Source: Sphingobacteriales bacterium
GTDB lineage: Bacteria; Bacteroidota; Bacteroidia; Chitinophagales; UBA2359
Direction: 5' to 3'
NCBI GenBank assembly: GCA_016711295.1
Contig: JADJTE010000002.1
Location: 310,001-374,000, forward strand
Length of the DNA: 64,000 nt
Below, one piece after another: positions 48,139 through 57,974 of this stretch. Under the pieces are notes generated by a model. That model worked only from the letters and a program-made list of their open reading frames with translations, was not told the DNA's origin and did no database searches. Position 1 is the stretch's first letter; each line of letters starts with the position of its first letter. Made by a program: the position numbers and the translations under genes.

Positions 48139-50765
48139 ATGATGACCGCCAAAGAAATCCGCCAAGCATTTTTGGACTTTTTTGCCGCTCGCGGGCACGA
48201 CATCGTTCCCTCTGCACCTATTGTGGTCAAAAACGACCCTACGCTCATGTTCAACAATGCGGGCATGAACCAGTTTAAAGACTATTTTTTGGGCAACAAA
48301 ACGCCCAAAAACCCACGCATAGCCGATACGCAAAAATGTATGCGCGTGTCGGGCAAACACAACGATTTGGAAGATGTGGGTGTGGACACCTATCACCACA
48401 CCATGTTTGAAATGTTGGGCAATTGGTCTATTAGCGATTATTTTAAAGAAGAAGCAATTAAATGGAGTTGGGAACTGCTGACCGATGTATATCATCTGCC
48501 CAAAGACCGCCTATATGCCACAGTGTTTGAGGGCGATGCCAAAGAAGGGTTGCCTCCTGCCGAAGTAGCCCTGCGCGAATGGCGAAAACTAATGCCCGAG
48601 AACCACATCATTTACGGCAATAAAAAGGATAATTTTTGGGAAATGGGCGACTCAGGTCCCTGCGGTCCGTGCAGCGAAATACATATAGACCTGCGCCCCG
48701 ACGACGAACGCCAAGCCATACCTGGCGAGCAATTGGTGAACAGAGACCACCCGCAAGTCATCGAAATTTGGAATAATGTCTTTATCCAGTTCAATCGCAA
48801 AGCTGACGGTAGTTTAGAGTCTTTGCCCGCTAAACACGTAGATACGGGCATGGGCTTCGAGCGTTTGGTGCGTGCGGTACAAGGCAAATCGTCAAACTAC
48901 GATACCGATGTATTCATGCCTATCATAGAGCGCATTGCCCAAATAACAGGCGTGCCATACGGCAAATCGGAGCCAACCGACATTGCTATTCGCGTGCTTG
49001 CCGACCATATACGCGCTATTGTATTTACAATTAACGATGGGCAATTGCCTTCTAATAATGGTGCAGGTTATGTCGTGCGCCGCATCTTGCGGCGGGCGGT
49101 GCGCTATGCGTTCAGCACTTTACAGTACAAACAACCCATTTTATTTCAATTAGTGCCTACGGTTGCCGCCCAATTTACCGACATATTCCCCGAAGTGCAG
49201 GCCAACCAATCCTTTTTGCAGCGCGTTATTTTGGAAGAAGAAAACTCGTTTCTGCGCACCTTAGAAAGCGGTTTGCGCAAAGTAGCCCAAATAGAAGAGC
49301 AACTCAAAGCCCAAAACAGCACACATATAGACGGCAATACGGCGTTTGAACTATACGATACTTACGGTTTTCCTGCCGACCTAACGCGCCTCATTGCCCG
49401 CGAAAAAGGTTTGACCATTGACGAAACAGAATTTGCCGTTGCTATGGCAGCCCAAAAAGAACGCGCCCGCGCTGCCGCCAAAATAGAAACAGGCGATTGG
49501 CACGCGCTGAACGACCAACAAAGCGAGTTTGTGGGCTACGATACCCTCGAAGCCTATACTACCGTAGTGAAATACCGCGAGGTGGCGCAGAAAAACAAAA
49601 AACAATACCAAATTGTATTAGCACAAACGCCTTTCTACGGCGAAAGCGGCGGTCAGGTAGGCGATACGGGTACGCTGCAATTTGGCAACCAAACCATCAA
49701 GGTTGTAGATACCAAAAAGAAAACGACCTTATCGTATTGGTAGTTGAGCACTTGCCTGACGATATAGACCAACCCTGCCGCGCTTGTGTAGATGCCTATC
49801 GCCGCGCCAACATTGCCAAAAACCACACCGCTACCCACTTGCTACACGCCGCCTTGCGCCAAGTATTGGGCAAACACGTACAACAGAAAGGCTCATTAGT
49901 AGCACCCGACCAATTGCGCTTCGATATATCGCATTATGCCAAAGTGAGCGACCAAGAACTGCACAGCGTAGAAAGCCTCGTAACAAAAAAAATTATGGAG
50001 AATATCGCTTTGGAGGAATTGCGCTATACACCCCTTGACGAAGCCCGCGCTATGGGAGCAATGGCTTTGTTTGGCGAAAAATACGGCGATAAGGTGCGCG
50101 TAATTGTATTCGACCGCCAATTTTCGGTAGAGCTATGCGGCGGTACGCACGTAGGCGCGACGGGCGAAATCGGGTTTTGCAAAATAGTGGCAGAAGAAGC
50201 CAGCAGCGCGGGCGTGCGCCGTATCGTAGCCATCACGGGCAAAGCCGCTTGCGAATTGGCAAAACAAGAATCGGACGAACTGCGCCACCTGCGCTACTTG
50301 CTCAATAGTCCCAAGGATAGTGCCAAAGCCTTGCAAGACCTCAAAGACCAAAACGAAATATTGCGCAAGGAATTGGAAAAAGTGCAGTTAGAACGCGCCG
50401 CCGTAGCCAAAAATACCCTCAAAAATAATGCCGAGACCATAGGCAAGGCCCAATTTATAGGCGCGACCATAGCGGTAGCCAACGCCGATATTTTGAAAAA
50501 AATAGCCTACGAACTGCGCAACGAAGTGCCCAATTTGTTTGCTGTATTGGGGGCAATATGCGATGGAAAACCCCAAATAGCTGTGATGATAGCCGATTCG
50601 TTGATAGCTGAGAAAGGCTACGACGCAGCTAAATTGGTGCGCCAAGCCGCTACGCATATCCAAGGCGGCGGCGGCGGACAAGCCCACTTTGCAAGCGCAG
50701 GCGGCAAGAATCCCGATGGTTTAGACAAGGCTATCGCTACCCTTCGCGAGGTGCTACGAGCATAA
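48139..50765 (+). CDS. alaS: Alanyl-tRNA synthetase, frame broken near 49715
   Basis: AlaS charges tRNA-Ala. The start at 48,139 (MMTAKEIRQAFLDFFAARGH) is the family opening. Catalytic-domain motifs: MFNNAGMNQFKDYFLG, CMRVSGKHNDLEDVG, THHTMFEMLGNWS-like (TYHHTMFEMLGNWS), GDSGPCGPCSEIHID and MGFERLVRAVQG. One A is missing from ACCAAAAAGAAAACG; the second frame then gives ENDLIVLVVEH, the editing-domain zinc motif NHTATHLLHAAL with SVELCGGTHV, a coiled coil, and the C-Ala domain with GGGGGQAHFASAGGK. The total of about 875 residues is normal. Confidence 0.96.
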
Positions 50766-50868
50766 ATATAGACACCTAAGGAGCCACCTATCTAAGAACA
50801 TAAAGGCGACTAAGCCGCATAATCCGGTGCAAAGTATTAAATTTTGTTATTTACTGCTAAAAACTCCT

Positions 50869-50901
50869 ATGCCCAATTTGTACGCATCACAAATTGGGCA
50901 T
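50869..50901. promoter_or_regulatory. 12-base perfect dyad over the receptor promoter
   Basis: ATGCCCAATTTG, 9 bases, CAAATTGGGCAT. The left arm contains the -33 TTTG and the right arm abuts the -7 box of the next promoter, so a dimeric regulator bound here would cover it. No T run follows, which speaks against a terminator for alaS. Confidence 0.6.
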
Positions 50902-50908
50902 ATCTTTG
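50877..50908 (+). promoter_or_regulatory. Promoter of the TonB-dependent receptor at 50,969
   Basis: TTTG (50,877-50,880), 20 bases, TATCTTTG (50,901-50,908): full consensus, 60 bases before the start codon. Confidence 0.75.
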
Positions 50909-50968
50909 ACCCTCATTTTGCAAACATATTATCGTTTTTTGTGATAAAATTTTACCCTAAAAAACCAA

Positions 50969-53261
50969 ATGAACATTATTCGCCTATTAACAACAGCCAT
51001 ACTACTCATAGGGCTGTCTTGCTGCTTGTATGCCCAAAGCGGGCTTGGTGATGTGCGTGGCTTTGTCTATGACCAAGACACAGGCGAGCCTATCATCTTT
51101 ACCGCTGTATTGCTGCAAGGCACCAACCACGCCGTAGCTACCGACATCAACGGCTTCTTTTCTATCAACCGCGTGCCTGCGGGCAACTATACCCTAAGTA
51201 GCACCTACGTAGGCTATGACACCACGCGCATAGTCCTTACGATAAAAAGCGGCGAAATTTTGAACCAAAAAATCTACCTCAAAAAGCACAATCTACTGCT
51301 TGAAGAGATAGAAATTACATCAAAAAAAGACGAAAAACAAACGGAAGTGCGCACCTCTGCCGTCAAAATTACGCCTAAGCAAATAACCAAGTTACCTTCT
51401 GTGGGTGGCGAACCCGATTTGGCGCAATACCTCCAAATATTGCCCGGCGTAGTATCGACAGGCGACCAAGGCGGACAACTCTATATACGCGGAGGCTCGC
51501 CCATACAGACCCGCGTGATGATAGACGGCGTTACGATATACAACCCTTTCCACTCATTAGGTTTATTTTCGGTGATAGAAACCGACCTATTGCGCAACGT
51601 CGAAATATTTACGGGCGGCTACAATGCCAATTATGGCGGGCGCATATCTGCCGTCATTGATGCCACCACCCGAGACGGCAACAAAAAACGATTCGGCGGC
51701 AAAGTGGGTGCCAATACCTTTGCGGCAAAAGCCGTACTCGAAGGACCTATCATCAAATTGAAAGAAGGCGAGAACGCCCTGAGTAGCTCCTATATCGCCT
51801 CGTTCAAAACTTCGTATTTAGACCGCACCTCGCCCAAAATATATGATTATATCGACACCGTAGGGCTGCCTTATAGCTTTACCGATGCCTACGCTAAACT
51901 CAATTTTACGACCAACAACGGCAGCAAACTCAATTTTACAGGCTTCCGATTCGACGACGATGCCATTTTCCAAAATCTATCGGAGTATAGCTGGACATCG
52001 TGGGGCGGCGGCACGAGTTTTGTCCTCGTTCCAGGGCAATCAAAAAGCATTATCGACGGCTATTTGTCTTATTCCACCTATGATATATCGCTGCGCGAAA
52101 CCGACCAAAAGCCACGCACCAGCAGCATTGGCGGCTTTAACGGCGGTATCAATTTTACCAACTATTTTCCGCGTGCCGACTTTAAATATGGCATAGAAGT
52201 GAGCGGTTTTACGACCGAATTTCAGTTTTTTAACCCCATCGGCGTAAAAATAGAAGAAAACCAATACACTACCGAAATAGGCGGTTTTATGAAATACCGC
52301 ACTACCTTGGGCAAAAACGACCGCTTAGTACTCGAGCCAGGTTTGCGCGTCAATTATTACGCCTCCCTGTCGTCGTTTGCCTTCGAACCGCGTTTTGGTA
52401 TGAAGTATAATATCAATAATGCGATGCGTCTCAAAGCAGCGGCGGGTCTTTATACCCAAAATTTTATCAGCACCAAATCAGACCGCGACATCGTAAATCT
52501 ATTTACGGGCTTCTTGACCGGACCCGAGCAAGCCTTGCTTGGCATAGACGGGCAACCTCTGTCCAACAACCAACAACGCGCCGCGCACGCCGTAGTAGGT
52601 ATAGAAAGCGATATTGCTCGTGGTTTTGATATCAATGTCGAGGGCTATTACAAGCGATTTGGCACCTTATCGAGATAAACCGCAATAAATTGTTTGCCTC
52701 CGACCCCAACTACCAAGTAGAACAGGCAATGCCTACGGCGGCGAGGTGTTGGCTAAGTACGACTACAAACGTTGGTTTATATGGTTGGCTTATTCGTTGT
52801 CGTGGGTCGAGCGCAACGACGGCGCACAAATTTACCCAACTAATTTCGACCGCCGACACAATTTCAATGCGCTTGCCAATTATACGTTTGGCAAAAATTT
52901 GGATTGGGAAGTCAGCATACGCTGGAATTTAGGCTCAGGATTTCCGTTTACCTATACCACGGGCTTTTACGAATCTATCAATTTTAATGGCGGCATTGAT
53001 GACAATTATTTACAGAACAATGGAAATATGGGCGTATTGCTCGACGAAACCATCAATGCGGGGCGTTTGCCTTATTATCACCGTTTTGATGCTTCTCTGA
53101 ACAAAACCTTTGCTTTGGGAGCTAATGCCGAATTGGAATTGTCCGCAAGCGTTACGAATATCTATAATAGAGATAATATTTTTTATGTCAATCGTATAAC
53201 GTCCGAAAAAATTTACCAATTGCCCGTTTTGCCCAGCCTCGGCGTATCTATCGATTTTTAA
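50969..53261 (+). CDS. TonB-dependent receptor with carboxypeptidase-regulatory domain, frame broken at about 52,667 and 52,725
   Basis: Outer-membrane transporter of about 765 residues. Signal peptide LLTTAILLIGLSCCLYAQ; regulatory-like domain at about 30-110 (GFVYDQDTGEPIIFTAVLLQGTN, ATDINGFFSINRVPAGNYTLSSTYVGYDT); plug at about 120-230 (ITPKQITKLPSVGGEPDLAQYLQILPGV, QLYIRGGSPIQTRVMIDGVTIYNPFHSLGLFSV, IFTGGYNANYGGRISAVIDATTRDG); then the barrel. Two one-base deletions break the frame; repair gives TLIEINRNKLFASDPNYQVE and GNAYGGEVLAKYDY. The end LPVLPSLGVSIDF has the terminal Phe. The substrate is unknown. It stands alone with its own promoter and dyad and a terminator at 53,291. Confidence 0.92.
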
Positions 53262-53290
53262 GCCCAATGCGATACTATCCATAAATATAG

Positions 53291-53335
53291 CAACCGCTCG
53301 AAACTGCAATGGTATCGGGCGGTTGTTGCTTGTTT
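53291..53335 (+). terminator. Terminator after the TonB-dependent receptor
   Basis: CAACCGCTCG (53,291-53,300) pairs with CGGGCGGTTG (53,316-53,325) with one G-T pair; a T-rich tail (TTGCTTGTTT) follows. Confidence 0.55.
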
Positions 53336-53425
53336 GGGAGATGCTTAGTCGCTATACCTCTGAGCGAAAGGCACAACTGTACGGACGCGTAAAAATATTT
53401 TTTTAAAAAAAGCAATCCAAGTATC

Positions 53426-53455
53426 TTGCTTTCTGAATAGTAGGCTTTAACTTTG
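53426..53455 (+). promoter_or_regulatory. Promoter of the Rpn array
   Basis: TTG (53,426-53,428), 19 bases, TAACTTTG (53,448-53,455). It gives a leader of about 150 bases before the first Rpn gene. The spacers between the Rpn copies hold no such box, so this may be the only promoter for all four copies. Confidence 0.7.
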
Positions 53456-53534
53456 CAAGGATATTGACTGGCAACCTGAACCCATGAACTTAAACCAGCA
53501 AATTGGAACGCCTTGACAAGGCAGCGTAAAGTAA

Positions 53535-53560
53535 CTAAGGCGGGTAATTTTTCGCCTTAG
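53535..53560 (+). promoter_or_regulatory. Leader hairpin before the Rpn array
   Basis: CTAAGGCG, 10 bases including TTTTT, CGCCTTAG, an 8-base perfect stem between promoter and first gene. It has no T run after it, so an mRNA structure is likelier than a terminator. Confidence 0.45.
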
Positions 53561-53608
53561 ATGATGGTAGCGCACCTTATTAGGTTATTTTTGCAAAAAA
53601 AAATCGAT

Positions 53609-54476
53609 ATGACCAAAAAACTAATTCGTTTTGATTGGGCAGTCAAAAAACTGCTTCGCAACAAGGCAAACTTTGTTGTTTTGGAGGGTTTTTTGTCCGA
53701 ATTGCTGTTTGACGACATCAAGATCCAGAGGATATTGGAGAGCGAAAGCAACCAAGAGACAGACGAGGACAAATATAACCGCGTGGATATTTTGACGCAA
53801 AACTCAAAAAACGAGCTGATAATCGTAGAAATCCAAAATACCTACGAGATAGATTATTTCCATCGCATGGCTTACGGCGCGTCCAAAGCCCTGACCGAAA
53901 ATTTGAGTATAGGACAGCCTTATTCTGACATCAAAAAGGTAATATCAATCAATATTATTTATTTTGATTTGGGGCAAGGCAAAGATTACATTTACAAGGG
54001 CACGACTAACTTTTATGGCTTGCACGAACAAGACATTTTGCAACTTTCAGCCAAGCAGAAGGAGACGTTTGCGCAACAAAAAGTATCGGATATTTTCCTG
54101 AATACTATATTATCAAGGTCAATCAGTTTGATGATGTAGCAAAAGATACCTTAGACGAGTGGATATATTTTTTTAAAAATAGCGAAGTAAAAGACCATTT
54201 CAGGGCAAAAGGTTTGTCGGAGGCAAAGGAAGTGTTGAACATCATGCGCTTGGATAGGGAGCAGCAATATGGCTATAATCGCTATTTAGATTATTTGCAC
54301 GTGAAAGCGAGCGGGCATTCACCCTAAAAATTGAGGAGAAGAAAAGGTGAAGCAATTGAGAAGCATCGAAATTGCAGAAAAATGCGATGAGGAAGGGAGT
54401 TGATGATGAGTTTATTGCAGATATAACGGGCTTAACGCTTGCCCAAATAGAACAATTGCGACACGGCGAAGACTAA
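53609..54476 (+). CDS. Rpn family nuclease, copy 1 (frame-broken)
   Basis: Member of the Rpn (recombination-promoting nuclease, YhgA-like, PDDEXK_2) family; these PD-(D/E)XK endonucleases are toxic to cells and some block phages. Against the 289-residue consensus of the four copies: core RFDWAVKKLL at residues 7-16, active-site Asp60 in YNRVDIL and Glu74-x-Gln76 in IIVEIQNTY, then GQPYSDIKKVISINIIYFD. One T missing from ATATTTTCCTG breaks the frame at about 54,100, and small indels follow near 54,313, 54,336 and 54,375. Its tail uses segment 1 version KQLRS and segment 2 version AMRKGVDDEFIADITGL. The upstream in-frame ATG at 53,561 is ignored because the other copies start at MTKKLIRFD. Confidence 0.88.
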
Positions 54477-54508
54477 AACATTATCTGACTATTACACATA
54501 AACATTTC
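54477..54508 (+). repeat. Rpn spacer, first copy
   Basis: A 32-base spacer (AACATTATCTGACTATTACA…) between stop and next start, identical at 55,372-55,403 and 56,270-56,301. With the genes it forms a tandem repeat of about 900 bases. Confidence 0.9.
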
Positions 54509-55371
54509 ATGACCAAAAAACTAATTCGTTTTGATTGGGCAGTCAAAAACTGCTTCTGCAACAAGGCAAACTTTGTTGTTTTGGAGGGTTTTGTCCGAAT
54601 TGCTGTTTGACGACATCAAGATCCAGAAGATTTTGGAGAGCGAAAGCAACCAAAGAGACAGACGAGGACAAATATAACCGCGTGGATATTTTGACGCAAA
54701 ACTCAAAAAACGAGCTGATAATCGTAGAAATCCAAAATACCTACGGATAGATTATTTCCATCATGGCTTACGGCGCGTCCAAGCCCTGACCGAAAATTTG
54801 AGTATAGGACAGCCTTATTCTGACATCAAAAGGTAATATCAATCAATATTATTTATTTTGATTTGGGGCAAGGCAAAGATTACATTTACAAGGGCGACTA
54901 ACTTTTATGGCTTGCACGAACAAGACATTTTGCAACTTTCAGCCAAGCAGAAGGAGACGTTTGCGCAACAAAAGTATCGGATATTTTTTCCTGAATACTA
55001 TATTATCAAGGTCAATCAGTTTGATGATGTAGCAAAAGATACCTTAGACGAGTGGATATATTTTTTTTTAAAAATAGCGAAGTAAAAGACCATTTCAGGG
55101 CAAAGGTTTGTCGGAGGCAAAGGAAGTGTTGAACATCATGCGCTTGGATAGGGAGCAGCAATATGGCTATAATCGCTATTTAGATTATTTGCACGTGAAA
55201 GCGAGCGAAGCATTCACCCTAAAAATTGAGGGAGAAGAAAAGGTGCGGCAGAGCGAGAAAATTGAAATTGCGAAAAACTTGATTGATATGGGCTTAGATA
55301 ATGCCATGATTGCCAAAGGGACGGGCTTAACGCTTGCCCAAGTAGAACAATTGCGACACGGCGAAGACTAA
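54509..55371 (+). CDS. Rpn family nuclease, copy 2 (most damaged)
   Basis: Nearly identical to copy 1 in the nuclease domain, but with many one-base indels (for example CAGTCAAAAACTG for CAGTCAAAAAACTG at 54,541, GGGTTTTGTCC at 54,589, CTACGGATAG at 54,743, CAAGGGCGACTAAC at 54,889, and a T insertion at about 54,985). The intact tail has segment 1 version RQSEK and segment 2 version NLIDMGLDNAMIAKGTGL, ending VEQLRHGED. The damage is unique to this copy and scattered, which fits poor consensus in a tandem repeat better than decay, but a dead gene is possible. Confidence 0.82.
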
Positions 55372-55403
55372 AACATTATCTGACTATTACACATAAACAT
55401 TTC

Positions 55404-56269
55404 ATGACCAAAAAACTAATTCGTTTTGATTGGGCAGTCAAAAAACTGCTTCGCAACAAGGCAAACTTTGTTGTTTTGGAAGGTTTTTTGTCCGAATTGC
55501 TGTTTTACGACATCAAAATCCAGAAGATTTTGGAGAGCGAAAGCAACCAAGAGACAGGCGAAGACAAATATAACCGCGTGGATATTTTGACGCAAAACTC
55601 AAAAAACGAGCTGATAATCGTAGAAATCCAAAATACCTACGAGATAGATTATTTCCATCATGGCTTACGGCGCGTCCAAAGCCCTGACCGAAAATTTGAG
55701 TATAGGACAGCCTTATTCTGACATCAAAAGGTAATATCAATCAATATTATTTATTTTGATTTGGGGCAAGGCAAAGATTACATTACAAGGGCACGACTAA
55801 CTTTATGGCTTGCACGAACAAGACATTTTGCAACTTTCAATGCAAGCAGAAGGAGACGTTTGCGCAACAAAAAGTATCGGATATTTTTCCTGAATACTAT
55901 ATTATCAAGGTCAATCAGTTTGATGATGTAGCAAAAGATACCTTAGACGAGTGGATATATTTTTTTAAAAATAGCGAAGTAAAAGACCATTTCAGGGCAA
56001 AAGGTTTGTCGGAGGCAAAGGAAGTGTTAGACATCATGCGCTTGGATAGGGAGCAGCAATATGGCTATAATCGCTATTTAGATTATTTGCACGTGAAAGC
56101 GAGCGAAGCATTCACCCTAAAAATTGAGGGAGAAGAAAAGGTGCGGCAGAGCGAGAAAATCGAAATTGCGAAAAATGCGATGAGGAAGGGAGTTGATGAT
56201 GAGTTTATTGCAGATATAACGGGCTTAACGCTTGCCCAAATAGAACAATTGCGACACGGCGAAGACTAA
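55404..56269 (+). CDS. Rpn family nuclease, copy 3
   Basis: Same nuclease domain as the others, with Tyr instead of Asp at residue 35 (ELLFYD) and Gly for Asp at 52 (ETGEDK). One-base losses near 55,660 (CATCATGGC for CATCGCATGGC-like), 55,728, 55,780 and 55,802 break the middle. The C-terminal half is intact and shows the full tail: segment 1 RQSEK, segment 2 NAMRKGVDDEFIADITGL, end IEQLRHGED. A possible internal start with a Shine-Dalgarno-like GGAGG precedes the tail (see 56,011). Confidence 0.85.
56011..56038 (+). promoter_or_regulatory. Possible internal ribosome site for a short Rpn product (copy 3 shown)
   Basis: GGAGG (56,011-56,015), 8 bases, then GTG (56,024) in the Rpn frame, with an ATG in frame four codons on (56,036). 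Starting here would make a protein of about 77-81 residues consisting only of the variable C-terminal domain. The same arrangement is in the other copies (GGAGG at 54,219 with GTG at 54,232 in copy 1). Bacteroidota seldom use such sites, so this is tentative. Confidence 0.4.
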
Positions 56270-56301
56270 AACATTATCTGACTATTACACATAAACATTT
56301 C

Positions 56302-57167
56302 ATGACCAAAAAACTAATTCGTTTTGATTGGGCAGTCAAAAAACTGCTTCGCAACAAGGCAAACTTTGTTGTTTTGGAGGGTTTTTTGTCCGAATTGCTG
56401 TTTGACGACATCAAGATCCAGAGGATATTGGAGAGCGAAAGCAACCAAGAGACAGACGAGGACAAATATAACCGCGTGGATATTTTGACGCAAAACTCAA
56501 AAACAGGCTGATAATCGTAGAAATCCAAAATACCTACAGGATAGATTATTTCCATCATGGCTTACGGCGCGTCCAAAGCCCTGACCGAAAATTTGAGTAT
56601 AGGACAACCTTATTCTGACATCAAAAAGGTAATATCAATCAATATTATTTATTTTGATTTGGGGCAAGGCAAAGATTACATTTACAAGGGCACGACTAAC
56701 TTTTATGGCTTGCACGAACAAGACATTTTGCAACTTTCAGCCAAGCAGAAGGAGACGTTTGCGCAACAAAAAGTATCGGATATTTTTCCTGAATACTATA
56801 TTATCAAGGTCAATCAGTTTGATGATGTAGCAAAAGATACCTTAGACGAGTGGATATATTTTTTAAAAATAGCGAAGTAAAAGACCATTTCAGGGCAAAA
56901 GGTTTGTCGGAGGCAAAGGAAGTGTTAGACATCATGCGCTTGGATAGGGAGCAGCAATATGGCTATAATCGCTATTTAGATTATTTGCACGTGAAAGCGA
57001 GCGAAGCATTCACCCTAAAAATTGAGGGAGAAGAAAAGGTGAAGCAATTGAGAAGCATCGAAATTGCGAAAAACTTGATTGATATGGGCTTAGATAATGC
57101 CATGATTGCCAAAGGGACGGGCTTAACGCTTGCCCAAATAGAACAATTGCGAAACCGATTGGACTAG
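56302..57167 (+). CDS. Rpn family nuclease, copy 4
   Basis: Last copy of the array. The N-terminal part is identical to copy 1 (ELLFDDIKIQRILESESNQETDEDK), then indels near 56,503 (AAAAACAGGCTG), 56,536 and 56,865 break the frame. The tail uses segment 1 KQLRS and segment 2 NLIDMGLDNAMIAKGTGL, and ends IEQLRNRLD, unlike the LRHGED of the other three, where homology with the 32-base spacer also stops. This marks the right end of the tandem repeat. Confidence 0.85.
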
Positions 57168-57227
57168 CATATCCCTAAGAACAAAACAAGCCAAACACCC
57201 TTGCTATATTGGTTGCCTCTTTGCATT

Positions 57228-57968
57228 ATGGTCGGCGTTTTATCTCGCCAATATTTGACCCAAAGCCAACTACTCCTAAATGACTCCCAAGAACACATGA
57301 CTATGATAGATGCTATTCGGATAGAGATAGATGAAATATACTCTCTTTTGACATATTCAATAGTTTATAAATATTGGCAAGACGACGACCGCCATGGAAG
57401 GGGCTATAATGTCGGAAGTATTTTGGTTAGCCCCACAGATGAAATTTTGGATTGGGGCATCAATACAGTGAACAAAACCGAAAATTGTACCCAACATAGC
57501 GAAGTGAGATTAATGACTTCTTATTTAGATACGAGTGGAGTTTATTCGTTGCAAGACCATGTTATTTATACAAGTTTAGAACCCTGCGCCATGTGTGCGG
57601 GAATGATGGCGATAACTTCGCTGAAAAGAACAGTTAATGGACAAAAAGATTATTATTTTTCCAAAGCAATAGAAAGATTGGCTTTCAATTCAGAGTCGAT
57701 AGGCGGATACGCGCCATATCCAAGAATAGTTATTTCTGACGAAACACCATCTATATACGGAAGCCGATTAGATGAAGCATATCAGCAATATATCAGCGAG
57801 GGAAATAAACCCATCATAACCAAATTTTTATCGACCCAAAAAGCAAAAGAGATATTTGCCCATGCTACCCAAGCGTTCTTGACATACAGAGTTATTTATA
57901 ATGAAAATATAGGCATTATTGCAAAAGCAATTTCGTTTTACGAAAACTTACCCCCTGAACCTAAATAA
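57228..57968 (+). CDS. Zinc deaminase-fold protein (cytidine deaminase-like)
   Basis: Cytidine/deoxycytidylate deaminase-superfamily protein of 223-246 residues. The zinc site is complete: HSEVR (His and catalytic Glu of HxE) and EPCAMCAGMM (PCxxC), separated by about 30 residues as expected. Around it, RGYNVGSILVSPTDEILDWGINTV matches the first sheet. A long C-terminal helical extension (EAYQQYISEGNKPIITKFLSTQKAKEIFAHATQAF) is outside the core. The start is uncertain: ATG at 57,228, or ATG at 57,297 nearer the domain. The free-standing context beside a STING-like gene (6-base gap) and the Rpn array suggests defence rather than nucleotide salvage or tRNA editing. It is AT-rich compared with neighbours. 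Confidence 0.85.
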   Translation: MVGVLSRQYLTQSQLLLNDSQEHMTMIDAIRIEIDEIYSLLTYSIVYKYWQDDDRHGRGYNVGSILVSPTDEILDWGINTVNKTENCTQHSEVRLMTSYLDTSGVYSLQDHVIYTSLEPCAMCAGMMAITSLKRTVNGQKDYYFSKAIERLAFNSESIGGYAPYPRIVISDETPSIYGSRLDEAYQQYISEGNKPIITKFLSTQKAKEIFAHATQAFLTYRVIYNENIGIIAKAISFYENLPPEPK

Positions 57969-57974
57969 TTCGTC

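Larger units (their letters stand above)
53262..53608 (+). other. Leader region upstream of the Rpn array
   Basis: About 350 bases with the receptor terminator (53,291), a consensus-like promoter (53,426-53,455) and a leader hairpin (53,535-53,560). No gene is visible. Confidence 0.6.

Noticed and set aside
683..50765. Programmed frameshifting in many genes
   Set aside because: The breaks occur at varied sites, in both directions and without slippery heptamers or shared structures; sequencing error is simpler.
53609..57167. The Rpn array as an insertion sequence or transposon
   Set aside because: Rpn proteins are often labelled putative transposases, but the copies lack terminal inverted repeats and any DDE or HUH motif; the repeats are head-to-tail genes with spacers.
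53609..57167. CRISPR-like array
   Set aside because: The repeat unit is about 900 bases and codes for protein; no short direct repeats with unique spacers are seen anywhere in the window.
57228..57968. The deaminase-like gene as a CD-NTase partner for STING
   Set aside because: It has HSEV and PCAMC zinc motifs and none of the nucleotidyltransferase GS...DxD pattern.
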